A stretch of 64,000 nt of DNA. It comes from Taeniopygia guttata (lineage: Eukaryota; Chordata; Aves; Passeriformes; Estrildidae). Positions within the stretch are counted from its first letter, which is position 1; each line of letters starts with the position of its first letter. Below are positions 37,822 through 49,598 of this stretch, in pieces. The notes below the pieces were generated by a model. That model did no database searches, was not told the origin of the DNA, and was given only the letters and a program-made list of their open reading frames with translations. The DNA is taken from positions 82,001 through 146,000 of the forward strand of contig NC_133044.1 in the NCBI RefSeq assembly GCF_048771995.1, in the 5' to 3' direction. A program made the position numbers and the translations under genes.

Positions 37822-40800
37822 CTAAGGGAGAGAGAGGGCAAAAAAGGAGAAGGAGAATGTTCAGAAAGTCAGCTTTCAAATTCCAGTCTTTCACTTCCAA
37901 ACCACAAAGATAGTTCATATACCTCTCAGCAATCTGCCATGGATTGAAACTGCCCACTACCTCATGGGAAATAAGCTTTAAATGATGCTTGTATCTGCTG
38001 TTATAATCCAAGATGCTCTGGAGCACATTGCTTGGCACAGAGAGAGACACAGAATATGCTTTCTGTAGAGAATTCAGAGGCAAGGGCTGCAGAATGTCAT
38101 TTCCAGTCTGCAATTTCTCCTCTGCTTCTTTATTTTCATCAATATCACTGGAAATATAAAATAATCATCAAGACAGAACTAAATTTTTAAGTCTCTTTTT
38201 GAAGAGTCAGTGTAACGAAAACACTATAATTAAGTCACATAGATCTTACGTTTAGTGTAAGTTTAGTGTAGGGCCAAGTATTCCACTTACGTGCTGTCAA
38301 AAGGTTTCTCAAATAAAATGTCTGTTTCCAGCTCTCCGTGTCTGATTAATTTGGTTATCTGAACTGGATGAGGAGATGTAGGTTTTTTAGCTGTTGATGC
38401 CGTTTGTAGTTCTCGAAGGAAGAAAATACTATTTTAAATTGCTTTTTTGAAAGAGACAAACTACATCTACTGCAGGTTAAGTCCTCACAAAGACTTTTGT
38501 TTCTTTTAAGGCAAAGTCCTCTAGGTAAGTATTCAAAATGAGAAAAAACATAAATACAGCTCAGTGTATTAAAGCTGAGCATTTTAGAAATACTACCTTT
38601 AGTATAAATCATTTGTGCTGCCAGTGAGTAGTTCTAGCAGAGATACAGAAAATACCACTGTAAAAATAGCACAGTCTATCAAATTCAGTGGTAAATCCAA
38701 GACATGGAAAAAGAATCTATAAAGATTTAGGGTAAATCTTCACCAGTCTTACTGGGAAATTTTCCAACTTGTGTTAAACAATACAGTTTCAGTGAAGTTG
38801 TATGTGATCCAGTCGAAAATCAATGTAGCTTCATTGTGCTACTCAATCAAACCACGGGATAAAGAAAAGGAGTGCTGATAAAGTACTGATTTTAGAACTA
38901 CATTTTAGAAACTGTCCTCCGAAAGAAGCACCTATGGTAAAAAATGTGTCCTAGTAGCACTACTTGATCACACATAATCCAATTACTTTGTCAAAACACC
39001 TGAATTTAAACCTACAGATTACAGGGAAAACAAGTTGTATTAAAAAAGACAACTACCCATTTTGTCTTCCTGGGCCCAGAACTGGGAGTCACTGTAGATT
39101 ATCTGGGTAAATCTCCTGCGGACAGCCTCCTGGTACCTCTGTGGTAGAACACACATGTCAGTCAGCCAACCATGTACCTGGCAGCTCAGCTGTACTGATT
39201 ATCACTAACAGCAAAGCAAGTCATGATCCTCCTTGGGCAAAACAAGCTTATTTTGGCCAGTAACACAACATAGAAAAGAGAGAGTGGATTGACACAGACA
39301 TTTCTCTTGTTCAAAATGTCATTCTCAAATACAAAACTAATTTCTAGTCCCATGGGAACTCCTCCCATTTCAGACCAACAGCCCTCACCCAAACAACTGA
39401 AGGGCCCTCAAGCTGCTCCTGCCTCACCAACAGTGAATCCAAATGTGTGCTCCAGTGCCTCAGGGACAAGGACACTGCAACTTCACACTTCTAACTGATG
39501 AACAGATGTCTAGGAGTAAATGGCACTAAACTGAGTAGTTCTAAGTCACAATACATTTCAGAGAACAGGAGGGTCAAAAAGGAACTCAAAACTATGAAAA
39601 ACAGATTGAAGAAAACTTTTAAAGAAAGCAATATATGAGAAAGCTCAAGTCAAGTAAATGATAACCCTAAGAATATTTATATAGAAAGACGAATAAAAAG
39701 CACAGTTAACTATGTATTTGTCTGATTTCTCCATATTGCCCTGTGAAATACTTTGGATTGCCAGAGCATATTTCCTCAAGATGGTCATGCTACTAGAATA
39801 ATGAGATTCTATAGCACACAAAAGAGAAAAATTCAAATAAATATTAAAATACTTTCCATTCCGCTAGAATATCAACATAATCACCATACTGATTCTCCCG
39901 TTCACGCACAAAGATTTAAGCCACAAAGTCTTGAGATAGAATGCAAACTCAGGTCTGCCAACTTTACAGCAACAGATTAATCAAACACTCTGCTTCTGTT
40001 TTTACGCTATGTCTTCTGGAAGCACAAACTCCATCCAGGTCTTTGATCTCAGACACCGATCCAGTCATACCTTGCTTCATTTTAGAATGTAGATACTTAC
40101 AGATATTATAATTTATGGACAGTAAATAACAAATTCACACGAATGAGACTAACCAAGACAGAAAATCTTACTTCAATTTCTTCCATTCTTTGCAACATTG
40201 ACTCCAGGCTATGAGTGTCAGCCACAGGTAGGGCCTCAGCCTGGAGTCTCTCATGCTGATCCATGCTCCACAGTTCCTGAGCAGTATCTTCCAAAAGATC
40301 ATCCAATAGCTTTTCACTCAGAATATCTGCATTTGTTGCAACCTGCTACTTAAAAAAACAAATCCCAAAAACAAATGCTATGGAAAACAAAAATACCTAA
40401 ACTCAATACAAGAAAGAAAGAAAAAAACCCAAACCAAAACAAAAGTGTCTTGCATTAAATTGAAAGTAAACTGTTTGTTGCCCCTTAACAAATGTTTGAC
40501 AGTTCTCAAGGCATCATTCACCCAGTGGCATGAGCTTGCCTGTACTACCTGTGTCCTGTCTAACGGAGGCTCTGACCACTCCCGTATCTCCTTCTCAGCT
40601 TTGTCTGTATACTGGGCTGGAGAAACAGTTTGTGACCTGCATAAAGAACAAATGACAATGCCATTCTCAAACCTCGTATGCCAACGATAATTTAAACCAC
40701 CAAACTACATAAATGTATTTTTATATTTACTCCCACTGTTGGGAGTGGGGAGAAGCTCATATCAGACCTGACACCTTTTATGAGATTTTTCAAAGAAAGT

Positions 40801-43800
40801 CATTACCTTAACTTCTGTATTTTTTCCATTTCTCCCATGCAAAGGTCAGTTAGAACCTTCACTCCTCTTGAATTTTTTGCTTCAAGCCTTGCTAGTCTTC
40901 AAAAATAGCACAGTAGCATAAGGAGTTACAAAATGTACATTCTAACAACTGAAGAATTAAATAGTGTGATTTCCAGTATTAATTTGGAAGAGTTACAAGA
41001 AATTTTGGAGAGAAAATTAATAGACTTTAAAACCATATAATCCAGAAAATTCTGTTGAGAATGAGGGATCTTGAATCATGTTTCTGCTGTTGGCAAACAG
41101 GAACTAGATGCTTATCCACAAATACTGTCCAGAGAAATGAGCTCCTCATCTTACCATGCACACTACCTAGTACGGATCCAGAACCTGGATCTCCTGCTTC
41201 AAATGCCACAAACACCAGCCCCAAACCAATATAAATTTGAAGACCCCTGTCTAACAGTATGTTGAATAGAGTTTAGAGTACACAAATCTGCACTTTATTA
41301 TTGCCTGGGACAAATATATGTATCTTGTCCTTCTGAAACAGGGAGACAATATTTACCTTCTCAATGCAGTGATGGGAATACCCACTCCTCCTCCTGTGTT
41401 TTGTCACTGTCCCGCCTTGCACAATTTGCCCTTGACTCCCAGGCAGCAATTCAGACAAAAGACTAAAGCCCTGGCTCTTCTTAGGCTTTAGGAAATGAAA
41501 CTACTTTGGGCCAAGTGGGAAAGGAGAGGAGCTATGTGACAGCAAGCTGTGCTGTGCCACTGGACTGAAGCCTGGCCAACTCTATCCTAGTCACTAGCAC
41601 AGATCCAGAAGCATTTCCACGGAAGCGGGGAAAAGGTGGGTGCCAGAAACTGCAAACATACCGCTTAGGTGAAACAGACCGAGGTGGAGGCTTTGAAGGC
41701 AGGCGAGACATTTTGCTCTCCTTAGCAGGTCGTTTGTTCTCTTTTAGTTGGAAAGCTATAGTTGGCTCTTGAAATCGAGCATGCTTTCCTGGAGGGTGTG
41801 CCCGTCTTGATTTTAAAGATTTCAGCATTCCCTTAAAATTAACATGATTACATTACAAACACATATTCCAGTTGCTGAATTTTTTAAGTATTTGGCATTC
41901 TGTTTCAGACTTTATCTTGAAATCTTGCCAGCTGGCTTTGCTGCAGTTGATGTACGTGAAGGATTTACAAGTGCTTTAAAGGGAAGTATAGCTGTGCCTG
42001 AACAGAACATATGCTTAATCCTACAACTATTATTTTTGCAAACAATTCCAACTTTTCCAGTATTTCTCTTCATAGGGAAAAACTTACTTTTAATTTTTCA
42101 GAATTAGACTCTATGTTAATTATTTATAAATCCAAATAGAAGATTTCCAAGGTAACATTGTATTCAGCTAGAAAACTATAATATTCCCATATTCATATCT
42201 GTTACAAAGTCACTTAGGCTCATCCCCTCTACATGAATTATTGTAATGCTTAGCCTTCCTGCCCATGATCCTCACTGATCCACAGGGATAGGAAGCAGTA
42301 AAAGTTACATAAGCATATATCTATGTTACTGTTTCAGATTTGATTTTCCTAGTTAAAAGTGATACTCTGAGGAATAAATAAAAGAAAAATACATTCCTTA
42401 GCAAAATATAGCCCAAGTCTTTTAAGAACTGTCTTCTTTCCACTATGGAGCTTCTTTCTGGTTGCAAGGACTTAGCAGAAACTAGAACATGTATAGAAAA
42501 ATTTTATAATTTCTGTTATCAATTAAGTAAGCCTGAGTAACTTATATACTCCTACTAATATTAGCACATTACTGCTGAGTGCATTTTTTGTGATAGAGGA
42601 TGACCATAGGAGGAAGATACCACAGCTTTAATTTCAAATTTAAAAAAACACCTTAATTTCAAAGATGAAACTAGATTCAGTGAGCATTTCCCTTACCAAT
42701 TCTGTTGTTTCCAGTTGTAGAGTGTATTTCCAAGGAACAGTGAACACTGTTTTTGAAAAACGTTTGCTAAAATAGCCATAACCACTAGAAATATCAGGCA
42801 GATGACACAGTTTATCCCTCTATGTCTCTTAGCTCAGAAAAGCAATATTGTGAAGAAGTGTGAAGCTTTGACAGTGTCCTATACTATATAACAAATCCCA
42901 GAAAACAGGTAGAAGACAGCATAAATTATTTATCACTTCCATACCTGTGGTTTTGAAGCCAGTAACACAACTTTCTTCTTCAAAGCACCACTTTCAAGGA
43001 CAGACTCTTTTTTTACAGCTCTAGTTCTCACCAGTACATCTGTGCTTCCTTGCAAAGTAGCATTTCTCTCTGAAGTAGGTGGGCCACTTTCTTCTTGGTA
43101 TTTATTGTGTAATATATGAGCACAACTGTTTGCCTGTTGAACTGCTGAAATATTTGCAACATGTCAGTGTTTATCTATACTAAAAATAACATATGAACTG
43201 TTAACTATAAGCTGAAAGGGGCAAGAATTGTCTTTTTTTCTACATTTGATACCTCTGTTATCATGAACTTCTAAGCTCTACCATAATTAAAAAAAAAATA
43301 AAAGACAAAATTAAAAATTTTAGCCTTGTATTTCCTGACAAGTTTCTTACATTGTTTTGATGAACAGGAAGGTTGGTGTTTGTGTGTATATACATATTTA
43401 TATGTACAGAGATATTTGAAAATATACATATATATGCAAGTCATGGGAAAGCCTTTTGGGAGTAATTGCTATATGAGGTCTAGGCAGTGATAAAAAACCA
43501 CCCTCTATTAGGCAGCAAGACACATGGAAACCATTAGATGTTTATATACTGTCTCCCTGGACTGCCAGAATTCAGCACATGGAATTCTTGCTACCTGGGG
43601 CTAGTAGAGAATACTTATTATTATAGTACAAACCGGCCTGAGAGAGAAAGTCACCACAAAAAAAGAAAAACAGTTAATATAGTTTATATAATAATGTAAG
43701 AACTTACAGTGGCTTTCATGAGGTTCCAAAACACTTCAGGTATAGTTATATTTATATCTCACAACACCTTGAGAAAGAATAAAGCTCCTTTCCTTTCATA

Positions 43801-46800
43801 TCCAAAGCAAAAGAACAATATAGAAAGCCAATTCCAAACAGTTGCACTGCAAGGTAGTGGTGAAAACCCCCAAGTCTTCAGCTTAACCACCAGTTCACCT
43901 GTCTCTAGGTAAAAAGTGTGACTGTTGTGCAAAAGATATTAACAGTAATGAACTAGCCAGGATAAAACAGCTACTGCTCCCAGAAGTAGAGAAATCATAC
44001 CAACCAAGGGAATTCTGAGCCAAAGACTCAGAATAATTTTTCAGTATGAACAGTTAAACAACCAAAGCCTGGTTTTTGTTAGATTGATTTGCTAACATTT
44101 AACCAACTCCTGATTAGCAATACCATAATAAAAAATGGAACTGCAGATGGCAAGTTAAGTGATAAAAATGTATTTAATTATTCAAAATACAAACCAGTCA
44201 AAAGACTCCTGGCAGATAGAGGTTTTTTAGACTCTTGTCCATGCTGTCCCTTTAAGGTGAGAGGTTTGTTTTCTCCTTTTGGAGATAGAAAGTGCTTTCT
44301 CTCTGGAAATGGCTCAGTGTTCCTTGGAGATTTGGCCTGAGAAGCTGAAATGCATTTCTTCACTGTTTTTGGTGTTTGCTTGTTTTCCAACAGTGAATTC
44401 AGATCCTGCACCAAATATTAGAGTTTTAATTATTCTCTCAGTAAATCTGATGCAATGAAAAGCAAATTCAAGACATTCTAAGCAGTTGGAGCTTTCTTGG
44501 TCTGGTTTTGTTTTGGTTTTTTTTTTTTTCAGATGATAACTTTCAGTTTTTTTCAGACTGATAGCTTGTTCATGTAGAAGCTTTTTCACATTATTAACTT
44601 TAATCTTGCTGAAAAGGTTTACACTTTTTGTATTTACAACTGACTCCAGCAAACCATTTGCTTACAGAATACTCAAAAAGAATTGAACACAAGGGCTACA
44701 GACCAACAAAAACTTCAGTCACATGACTATGGTAACACAAACACTTCTTCCAATGTTATGTCCAAACTTAACTACCTCCTTTTCTGTTCCCAGGCAGTTA
44801 GTACTCTTACTGTTCTCATAAGCAGGTCATAACACTAAAATTAAAAACATAGTTCTTACAGTTTTAACAGTATTTTAAGGAAAGTATTGCTTTTTTTTTT
44901 TATTTGTGCAGCAGGCAACATGAATCAGAACTTTTCTATTATACCAATGACATGTATAAGTCATCAGATATCAGTAAAAAAGATATTTGAAGGACACAGA
45001 GACAAGTAACTCTTGTACCCACAACTTTATCTTCTGCCTGGACAACTCTGCATGCATCACTGCACGAGATGCTCAGGTGCTCACCACTGATGCGGATGAC
45101 TGAAGCACGCATCCAGAGTAATAAAACACTTAATGCACACCTATGTATAAAATTAATTATCTCTGTCCTGAAAATGACTAATGAATTAGAAACTGATGCT
45201 TTGTTACGACTATCACTACCAGTCCTCATTCTACCAGGACAGCCAAAAAGCTAGGAACAGCATCAACAAGACCAGCAGCAGGTAGCTTCTGTGTTTAGTA
45301 TGCACATCTCTTTTAGACCACTATTATTAAGGAACCTTAGAAGTACATTTTTACATTAAAAAGTATGGCCTATAAAAAATAAAAGCAAACCCAGTAATAT
45401 ATTCTGCCATTTCATTAACACACTCTCATATTTCACTACCTCTTTCCTGCCTTAGCAAAAACAAATGTTTTTTCCTACCTCAACTTGCAGCAAAATGTCT
45501 ATGATAGCTTCAGAAATGGAAGAATCCCCTTCTAATTTGGCAGAGCAGAGAGAGAGTTGACGAATGAGACTGCCCAGTTCCTTGTAATGGGCAGGAATCT
45601 GCTCATCTGTTTGATCTGTAAACTGATTGGCAAATGCCTGCAAGGTTCGTACAGCTCCTCTGTGTGCTGCTGCCAGCCTGGATACTGCTCGAGACTGGAA
45701 AAATGAAAAATAAATAAATGTTTAATAGCTATAGTTTCTATGGATACTTATACTACTGGAAGAATTGTTGTAGAAATGTCATGCAGAAGCACTCAGGCTT
45801 GGAATGATTTTAATTGATATTAATCCATTTGTGATACAAAACAAAACAGGCATTGAAGTAATTTACTCAAGATTCCTCACAAGAGTACTCCTATCAATGT
45901 CATGACGGCTTCAGGTAAAACAGCCTGGGTATAACAGGTCATGATGTTTTCTACTACCTGTGCCAATACAGAACTGTAGCCATCTACAGTTGGCTGGAGT
46001 CTAATGTGCAACAATTGCACAAACAGAATATTCTCAATCCTCATTTTGTTACAGAAGAAAATGCAGGTGATCAAAGAAGCACAAGAGATCAAAAGGGTAA
46101 CACTGGCTGGACTGTAAGCACGATCTCAGCCACTCCCCTGAAAGGCGCTGGGCAGAGAAGAAAATCAGAAAGAAGGCTGGTAAGATTGAGTGTCATCAAT
46201 CAGAAGTCTAAAAAAAGCAGGCAAGAGTAGAACACATTGTTATTTCCTTGCAAAAAGAAATTGGAGTGAAGAAGGAATTAGAAGCCATGTAAACACAGAA
46301 GACCAACCACCTTCCTCTCATCTACTGCAGATGAGGCTGAGGAGAAGCAGCAAAGGCAGTATCAGGCCAAGTGGCCATACTTCTCAGAGAATGAGATTAA
46401 ATAGGTAAAATACAAAGGACATCTCCATTCTGGAGAGGGCTTAGCTGCACCCTAGACAATCTAATTCAATTATCCAGAAAACTCTGTTAATAAGTCACTC
46501 ACAGCCTGAAGGATAATTACATCTTACCTTTTTAGTGTGTTTGATTGTATGAGGACTCAGTTTCTCTAAATCGTTCTGAATTTCTTTTACCTGTTTATCA
46601 AGAAAGGAGACAGAGAGGAGCAAGTCAGTCAGAATTAGTTCCATGTCTATAAATGAACAACAGATCTTCACTGTAGCATCTGAGATTTTCCAACAGTGAT
46701 GCTCACCTGTCTGCCCAGCCATGAGGAAATCAGTCACACCATTCAGATCTAAACTGGAATGTCATGAAACTTCAGAGATAACTTAACTGACTTTCTCTTG

Positions 46801-48972
46801 CTTCAGTTAGTTTCTAACAAATTCATCACAACAAACTAAACTCCTATGCATCCCAGTTTAAAATCATGGTTCCTACCTGTTGCTGGAGCATGTACAGCAT
46901 CCGAGCTGACCGTGCAGCTTGCTGCCGTCTCCTAGCGCAAAGCCGCTGCTCGTTTTCAGGATCTAGAAGTTCTCTATCTCTCCCTAAAAAGCACAGAATA
47001 TAAAGTTTTATATCTTAATTTAACCTGCGAAAATGCCAATTAAGCCATGACAACAGACATAATTTAGTAATAAGCCTTTTCCATGGAGAACCAAACCACA
47101 TATTTGTGGGGGTTCCTTTAACAGTAATGCAAGTTAGTTACTGTAAACTCTACATCCTGTTTCTATTTAGAATTTGACTAAAGAGTCTAATACAATATAG
47201 CTCATTAGTTATTTAAAAAATCATATGACCCCTTAGTTTCATGATAAAGTTGCAGATAAAGCAGTCAAAATTAGAAATGGTTAAACTTCCTGCTAGTTAT
47301 TACAAAAGAACCAACTGCTTAAGCTGGCTAGCTATTATTTTATTTACTTTTCAAAAAAAAAAAAAAATGGTTCTCAAAAGTTCAGACATAAATATGAATT
47401 CTAATATAACCAAAAAATGGGGGAAAAATATCAACAAATTAGTGTACATTTATATTACATAATTACTGTTCAGTCTTACACCTTTTTTAATAATATCTTC
47501 AATTTTCTGGACATAGCTCCTCAATTCTTTTTGCAGACGCTGGACTTCCTGCATATTTTGATGTTCTTTTTTATTTAAATTTGGCTTGGAGTCTGGTCCT
47601 GTGTCACGGGTTGGAGGAGAGTCCAAAACAGCTGGTACTGGCTTTCCTTCCTTAACTACGCAGAGATAAAGGTTCGTGTCAGAGCTGGCAGACTCCCCTC
47701 GGGAAGGCTGATCGAGCCTCTGCTGACATGTCAAGTGAGTCTGAGACTTCAGGGTATTTTTATTTTCTTGACTTGCAAATACCTTAGTCTTCTGCAGTTG
47801 TGATTTCTGGGTCTGCAATGGTGTACTGAAGACATCTCCAAATACCTGCTGTTTTACTTGCTCTTCAAGACGTCTTTGTTTGATGTCCCTTTTGGCCAGC
47901 TGAACAGCCAATTTAAGTCTCTCTTCAGATACTACTGAGAACATCCCAGAGCTTCTCAGGCTGAGGTCCTCACTTCCAACGAGATTTCTCTGATCACTGG
48001 ATGCCTTCAGTTTTTCTATTACAATTGGAGGGGGGCGAGAGAATCTGAGAGCCAAGTTCTCTGGAACTGCAGGAACATTTCTATTAAACTGGAGCTGTTC
48101 AAAGTGTAAAAAAAACCCTGATGTTATACAGAATGCTACACACAGGTGATACATCTCTGTCATGATGGCACTGTTTTGGATTTATGACGAACACAGTGCT
48201 AACAGCGCACCAATGTTTTCATTCTTGCTAAGCAGTGCTCACAGAGTTCAAGGCTTTTTCTGCTCTTCACCTGCTCACCACTGTGTAGCCTAGGGGTGGG
48301 CAAGAAGCTAGAGAGGAAACAACTGGATGCCTGACCCCAACTGACAAAAGGTCAGTATTCCACACCCTGTGGCATCATGCTCAGCAGTGAAAGCTGCAGG
48401 GAAGAAGGAGAAAGGGGGGGACTGGTGATGGCGTTTGTCTTCCTCAGTCACTGTTATATGTGCTGAAGTCATGGAAATGGCTTTATTTCTGCCTGCTGAT
48501 GGGATGTAGAGAATGAATTCCTTATTTTGGTTTGTGCACACAAACAGGAAAGCATTGTTTTTCCTTGTTAACCTGCCTTTATCACAACCCATAACTTTTC
48601 ACCTTCCAGTTCTCTTCCCCATCCCAACTGGAGAGGGTGAGCAAGTGGCCATATGCTCAGCTGTCTACTGGGATTGAACCACAACAGACAATTAAGAATA
48701 ATTACACACACAGTTTGTGATCTCTAGGTTTACTAAAGGACAGTCAAGATTTCGTGTGACAGCACCAGGAAAGCTAGTATGGCACTCCCTGCTGGGCTGT
48801 CTCATGAAGTGGGTCAGAATCATCTTTCTGTAGCAATCACAAAGAACACCAATTCAGTATCGCTACAGACAGCAAATGGTACCTGTGTTTGTAAAGCTTT
48901 AACTTCATTCCTGTATCGCTGGGTGGTAGATGCAAACGCATCATCGGACACCGCTGTCTTGCTTCGTACCAT
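37704..48972 (-). CDS. KIAA0753: KIAA0753 (OFIP, protein moonraker), 15 coding exons
   Basis: Centriolar satellite and centriole protein known to act with OFD1 and FOR20 in centriole duplication and cilium formation. Coding exons on the minus strand: 48883-48972, 47482-48094, 46877-46983, 46528-46590, 45479-45694, 44195-44405, 42945-43144, 41662-41831, 40807-40896, 40549-40636, 40172-40345, 39057-39138, 38291-38390, 37923-38147, 37704-37821. Phases agree throughout and give 848 residues, against about 967 in human. The strongest matches to human are [54 protein letters not shown] and [20 protein letters not shown]. Much of the shortfall is around exons 6-10, where human has repeated Trp-Leu-Asp-Ala-Glu segments, so an exon may be missed or the bird gene may be shorter. 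The start Met has in-frame stops upstream. Divergent from TXNDC17. Confidence 0.93.
37923..38147 (-). CDS. KIAA0753: KIAA0753 coding exon 14
   Basis: Begins [20 protein letters not shown] and ends [17 protein letters not shown], the conserved C-terminal block. Donor is GTATAT. Confidence 0.95.
38291..38390 (-). CDS. KIAA0753: KIAA0753 coding exon 13
   Basis: Encodes [20 protein letters not shown] and ends ILFEKPFDS, matching human KPLSPHPIRITK. Donor is GTAAGT. Confidence 0.92.
39057..39138 (-). CDS. KIAA0753: KIAA0753 coding exon 12
   Basis: Encodes [20 protein letters not shown] and WAQEDKM, matching human [21 protein letters not shown]. Donor is GTAGTT. Confidence 0.92.
40172..40345 (-). 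CDS. KIAA0753: KIAA0753 coding exon 11
   Basis: Encodes [20 protein letters not shown], then AQELWSMDQ and ends MLQRMEEIE, matching human DDFLEDCASELW. The acceptor is a tandem TAGCAG, so the exon may start at 40345 or 40342, with or without one Gln. Confidence 0.93.
40549..40636 (-). CDS. KIAA0753: KIAA0753 coding exon 10
   Basis: Acceptor TTTATGCAG and donor GTAGTA. Encodes [20 protein letters not shown] and ends PPLDRTQ. Phase fits both neighbours. Confidence 0.78.
40807..40896 (-). CDS. KIAA0753: KIAA0753 coding exon 9
   Basis: Encodes [20 protein letters not shown] and EMEKIQKL. Resembles one human WLDAETS-type helical repeat. Donor is GTAATG. Confidence 0.8.
41662..41831 (-). CDS. KIAA0753: KIAA0753 coding exon 8
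   Basis: Begins [20 protein letters not shown] and ends [11 protein letters not shown] before donor GTATGT. Basic and Pro-rich, like the corresponding human linker. Confidence 0.85.
42945..43144 (-). CDS. KIAA0753: KIAA0753 coding exon 7
   Basis: Encodes [20 protein letters not shown] and ends [12 protein letters not shown] before donor GTATGG. Sequence is poorly conserved, so support comes from phase and position. Confidence 0.78.
44195..44405 (-). CDS. KIAA0753: KIAA0753 coding exon 6
   Basis: Begins [18 protein letters not shown]. The 3' end is set by phase at a weak donor, GTTTGT; the frame runs on nine bases or so to a stop, so the boundary is less certain than the rest. Confidence 0.8.
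45479..45694 (-). CDS. KIAA0753: KIAA0753 coding exon 5
   Basis: Begins [20 protein letters not shown], continues [20 protein letters not shown] and ends IIDILLQVE. One of the best-conserved segments. Donor is GTAGGA. Confidence 0.95.
46528..46590 (-). CDS. KIAA0753: KIAA0753 coding exon 4 (63 nt)
   Basis: Encodes [20 protein letters not shown] plus one Lys. Donor is GTAAGA. Phase 0-0. Confidence 0.94.
46877..46983 (-). CDS. KIAA0753: KIAA0753 coding exon 3
   Basis: Acceptor TTTTTAG and donor GTAGGA. Encodes [20 protein letters not shown] and ends [12 protein letters not shown], predicted helical. Confidence 0.94.
47482..48094 (-). CDS. KIAA0753: KIAA0753 coding exon 2 (613 nt)
   Basis: Acceptor TTGAACAG and donor GTGTAA. 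Begins [20 protein letters not shown] and ends KIEDIIKK. It holds the Ser/Gln/Lys-rich N-terminal region, including [20 protein letters not shown]. Confidence 0.93.
48883..48972 (-). CDS. KIAA0753: KIAA0753 coding exon 1
   Basis: Starts [15 protein letters not shown] and ends VKALQTQ before donor GTACCA. ALQTQ matches human VLQTQ just before QLQFNRN. Upstream in-frame TGA limits the start. Confidence 0.8.
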
Positions 48973-49456
48973 CTCATCGGCTCGAGAGCAAATCCCGCTA
49001 TTACCCCTTGCTTGTGATCACAGCTGTACATGCGAGAACAGTAAACCGTTACTTCAGACTCACAAAAGCCATCCCGGGTCTAATGTGAGTAACAAAGGGA
49101 GAACCAGCCCGAGAAGCTGCAGACAGAAGATTGGGCCGGCCTCTCTGCAACCTCCCAGGGCCCGCGGCTGCTCCCGCCTCTGGCCCGAGCGGCGTCCCGA
49201 GCGGCACCGGCACCGGCACCGGCGGGCCCCGGGCGCTGCCGCAAGGGAGGGGCTGAGGGCCGGAGGGCCTGAGGGACCGAGGGCCGGAGGAGCTGAGGGC
49301 CGGAGGAGCTGAGGGCCGGAGGGAGGCAGGACGCGCCGCCTGGGCCGCACCCGGCGCCCCTCGAACCCGGGCCCGCCGCCGCAGGGGCCGCCGGGAGCGC
49401 GCGGAGCTACGGCGGCCGCGCGGGCCGGGCCGGGCGGAGCTGCCGCCGCCGCCGCC
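48973..49456. promoter_or_regulatory. Divergent KIAA0753/TXNDC17 promoter (CpG island)
   Basis: Only 484 bases separate the two start codons. From about 49100 the sequence is very rich in GC and CpG, continuing into TXNDC17 intron 1 to about 49900. A GAGGGCCGGAGGAGCT-type short tandem repeat lies at 49254-49325. No TATA box is seen, as is usual for housekeeping divergent promoters. Confidence 0.85.
49254..49325 (+). repeat. GC-rich short tandem repeat in divergent promoter
   Basis: About four imperfect copies of CTGAGGGCCGGAGGAG and variants between KIAA0753 and TXNDC17. Confidence 0.85.
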
Positions 49457-49598
49457 ATGGGCTGGGAGGAGGCGCAGGTCCGCGGGTACCCCGAGTTCGT
49501 GCGGGCGGCGCAGAGCTACCGCGGCCGGCCCATCTTCGCGCTCTTCTGCGGCGATAAGGACGCCGAGGGCAGGAGCTGGTGTCCCGACTGCGTGACGG
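49457..49598 (+). CDS. TXNDC17: TXNDC17 exon 1 (WCPDC active site)
   Basis: ATG at 49457, ends ACG G before donor GTGAGG. Contains [20 protein letters not shown]. Confidence 0.96.

Noticed and set aside
43700-43920. Possible second MIR-like fragment
   Set aside because: Only a few short words match (CTCACAACACCTT, TTAACCACCAG); too weak to call.
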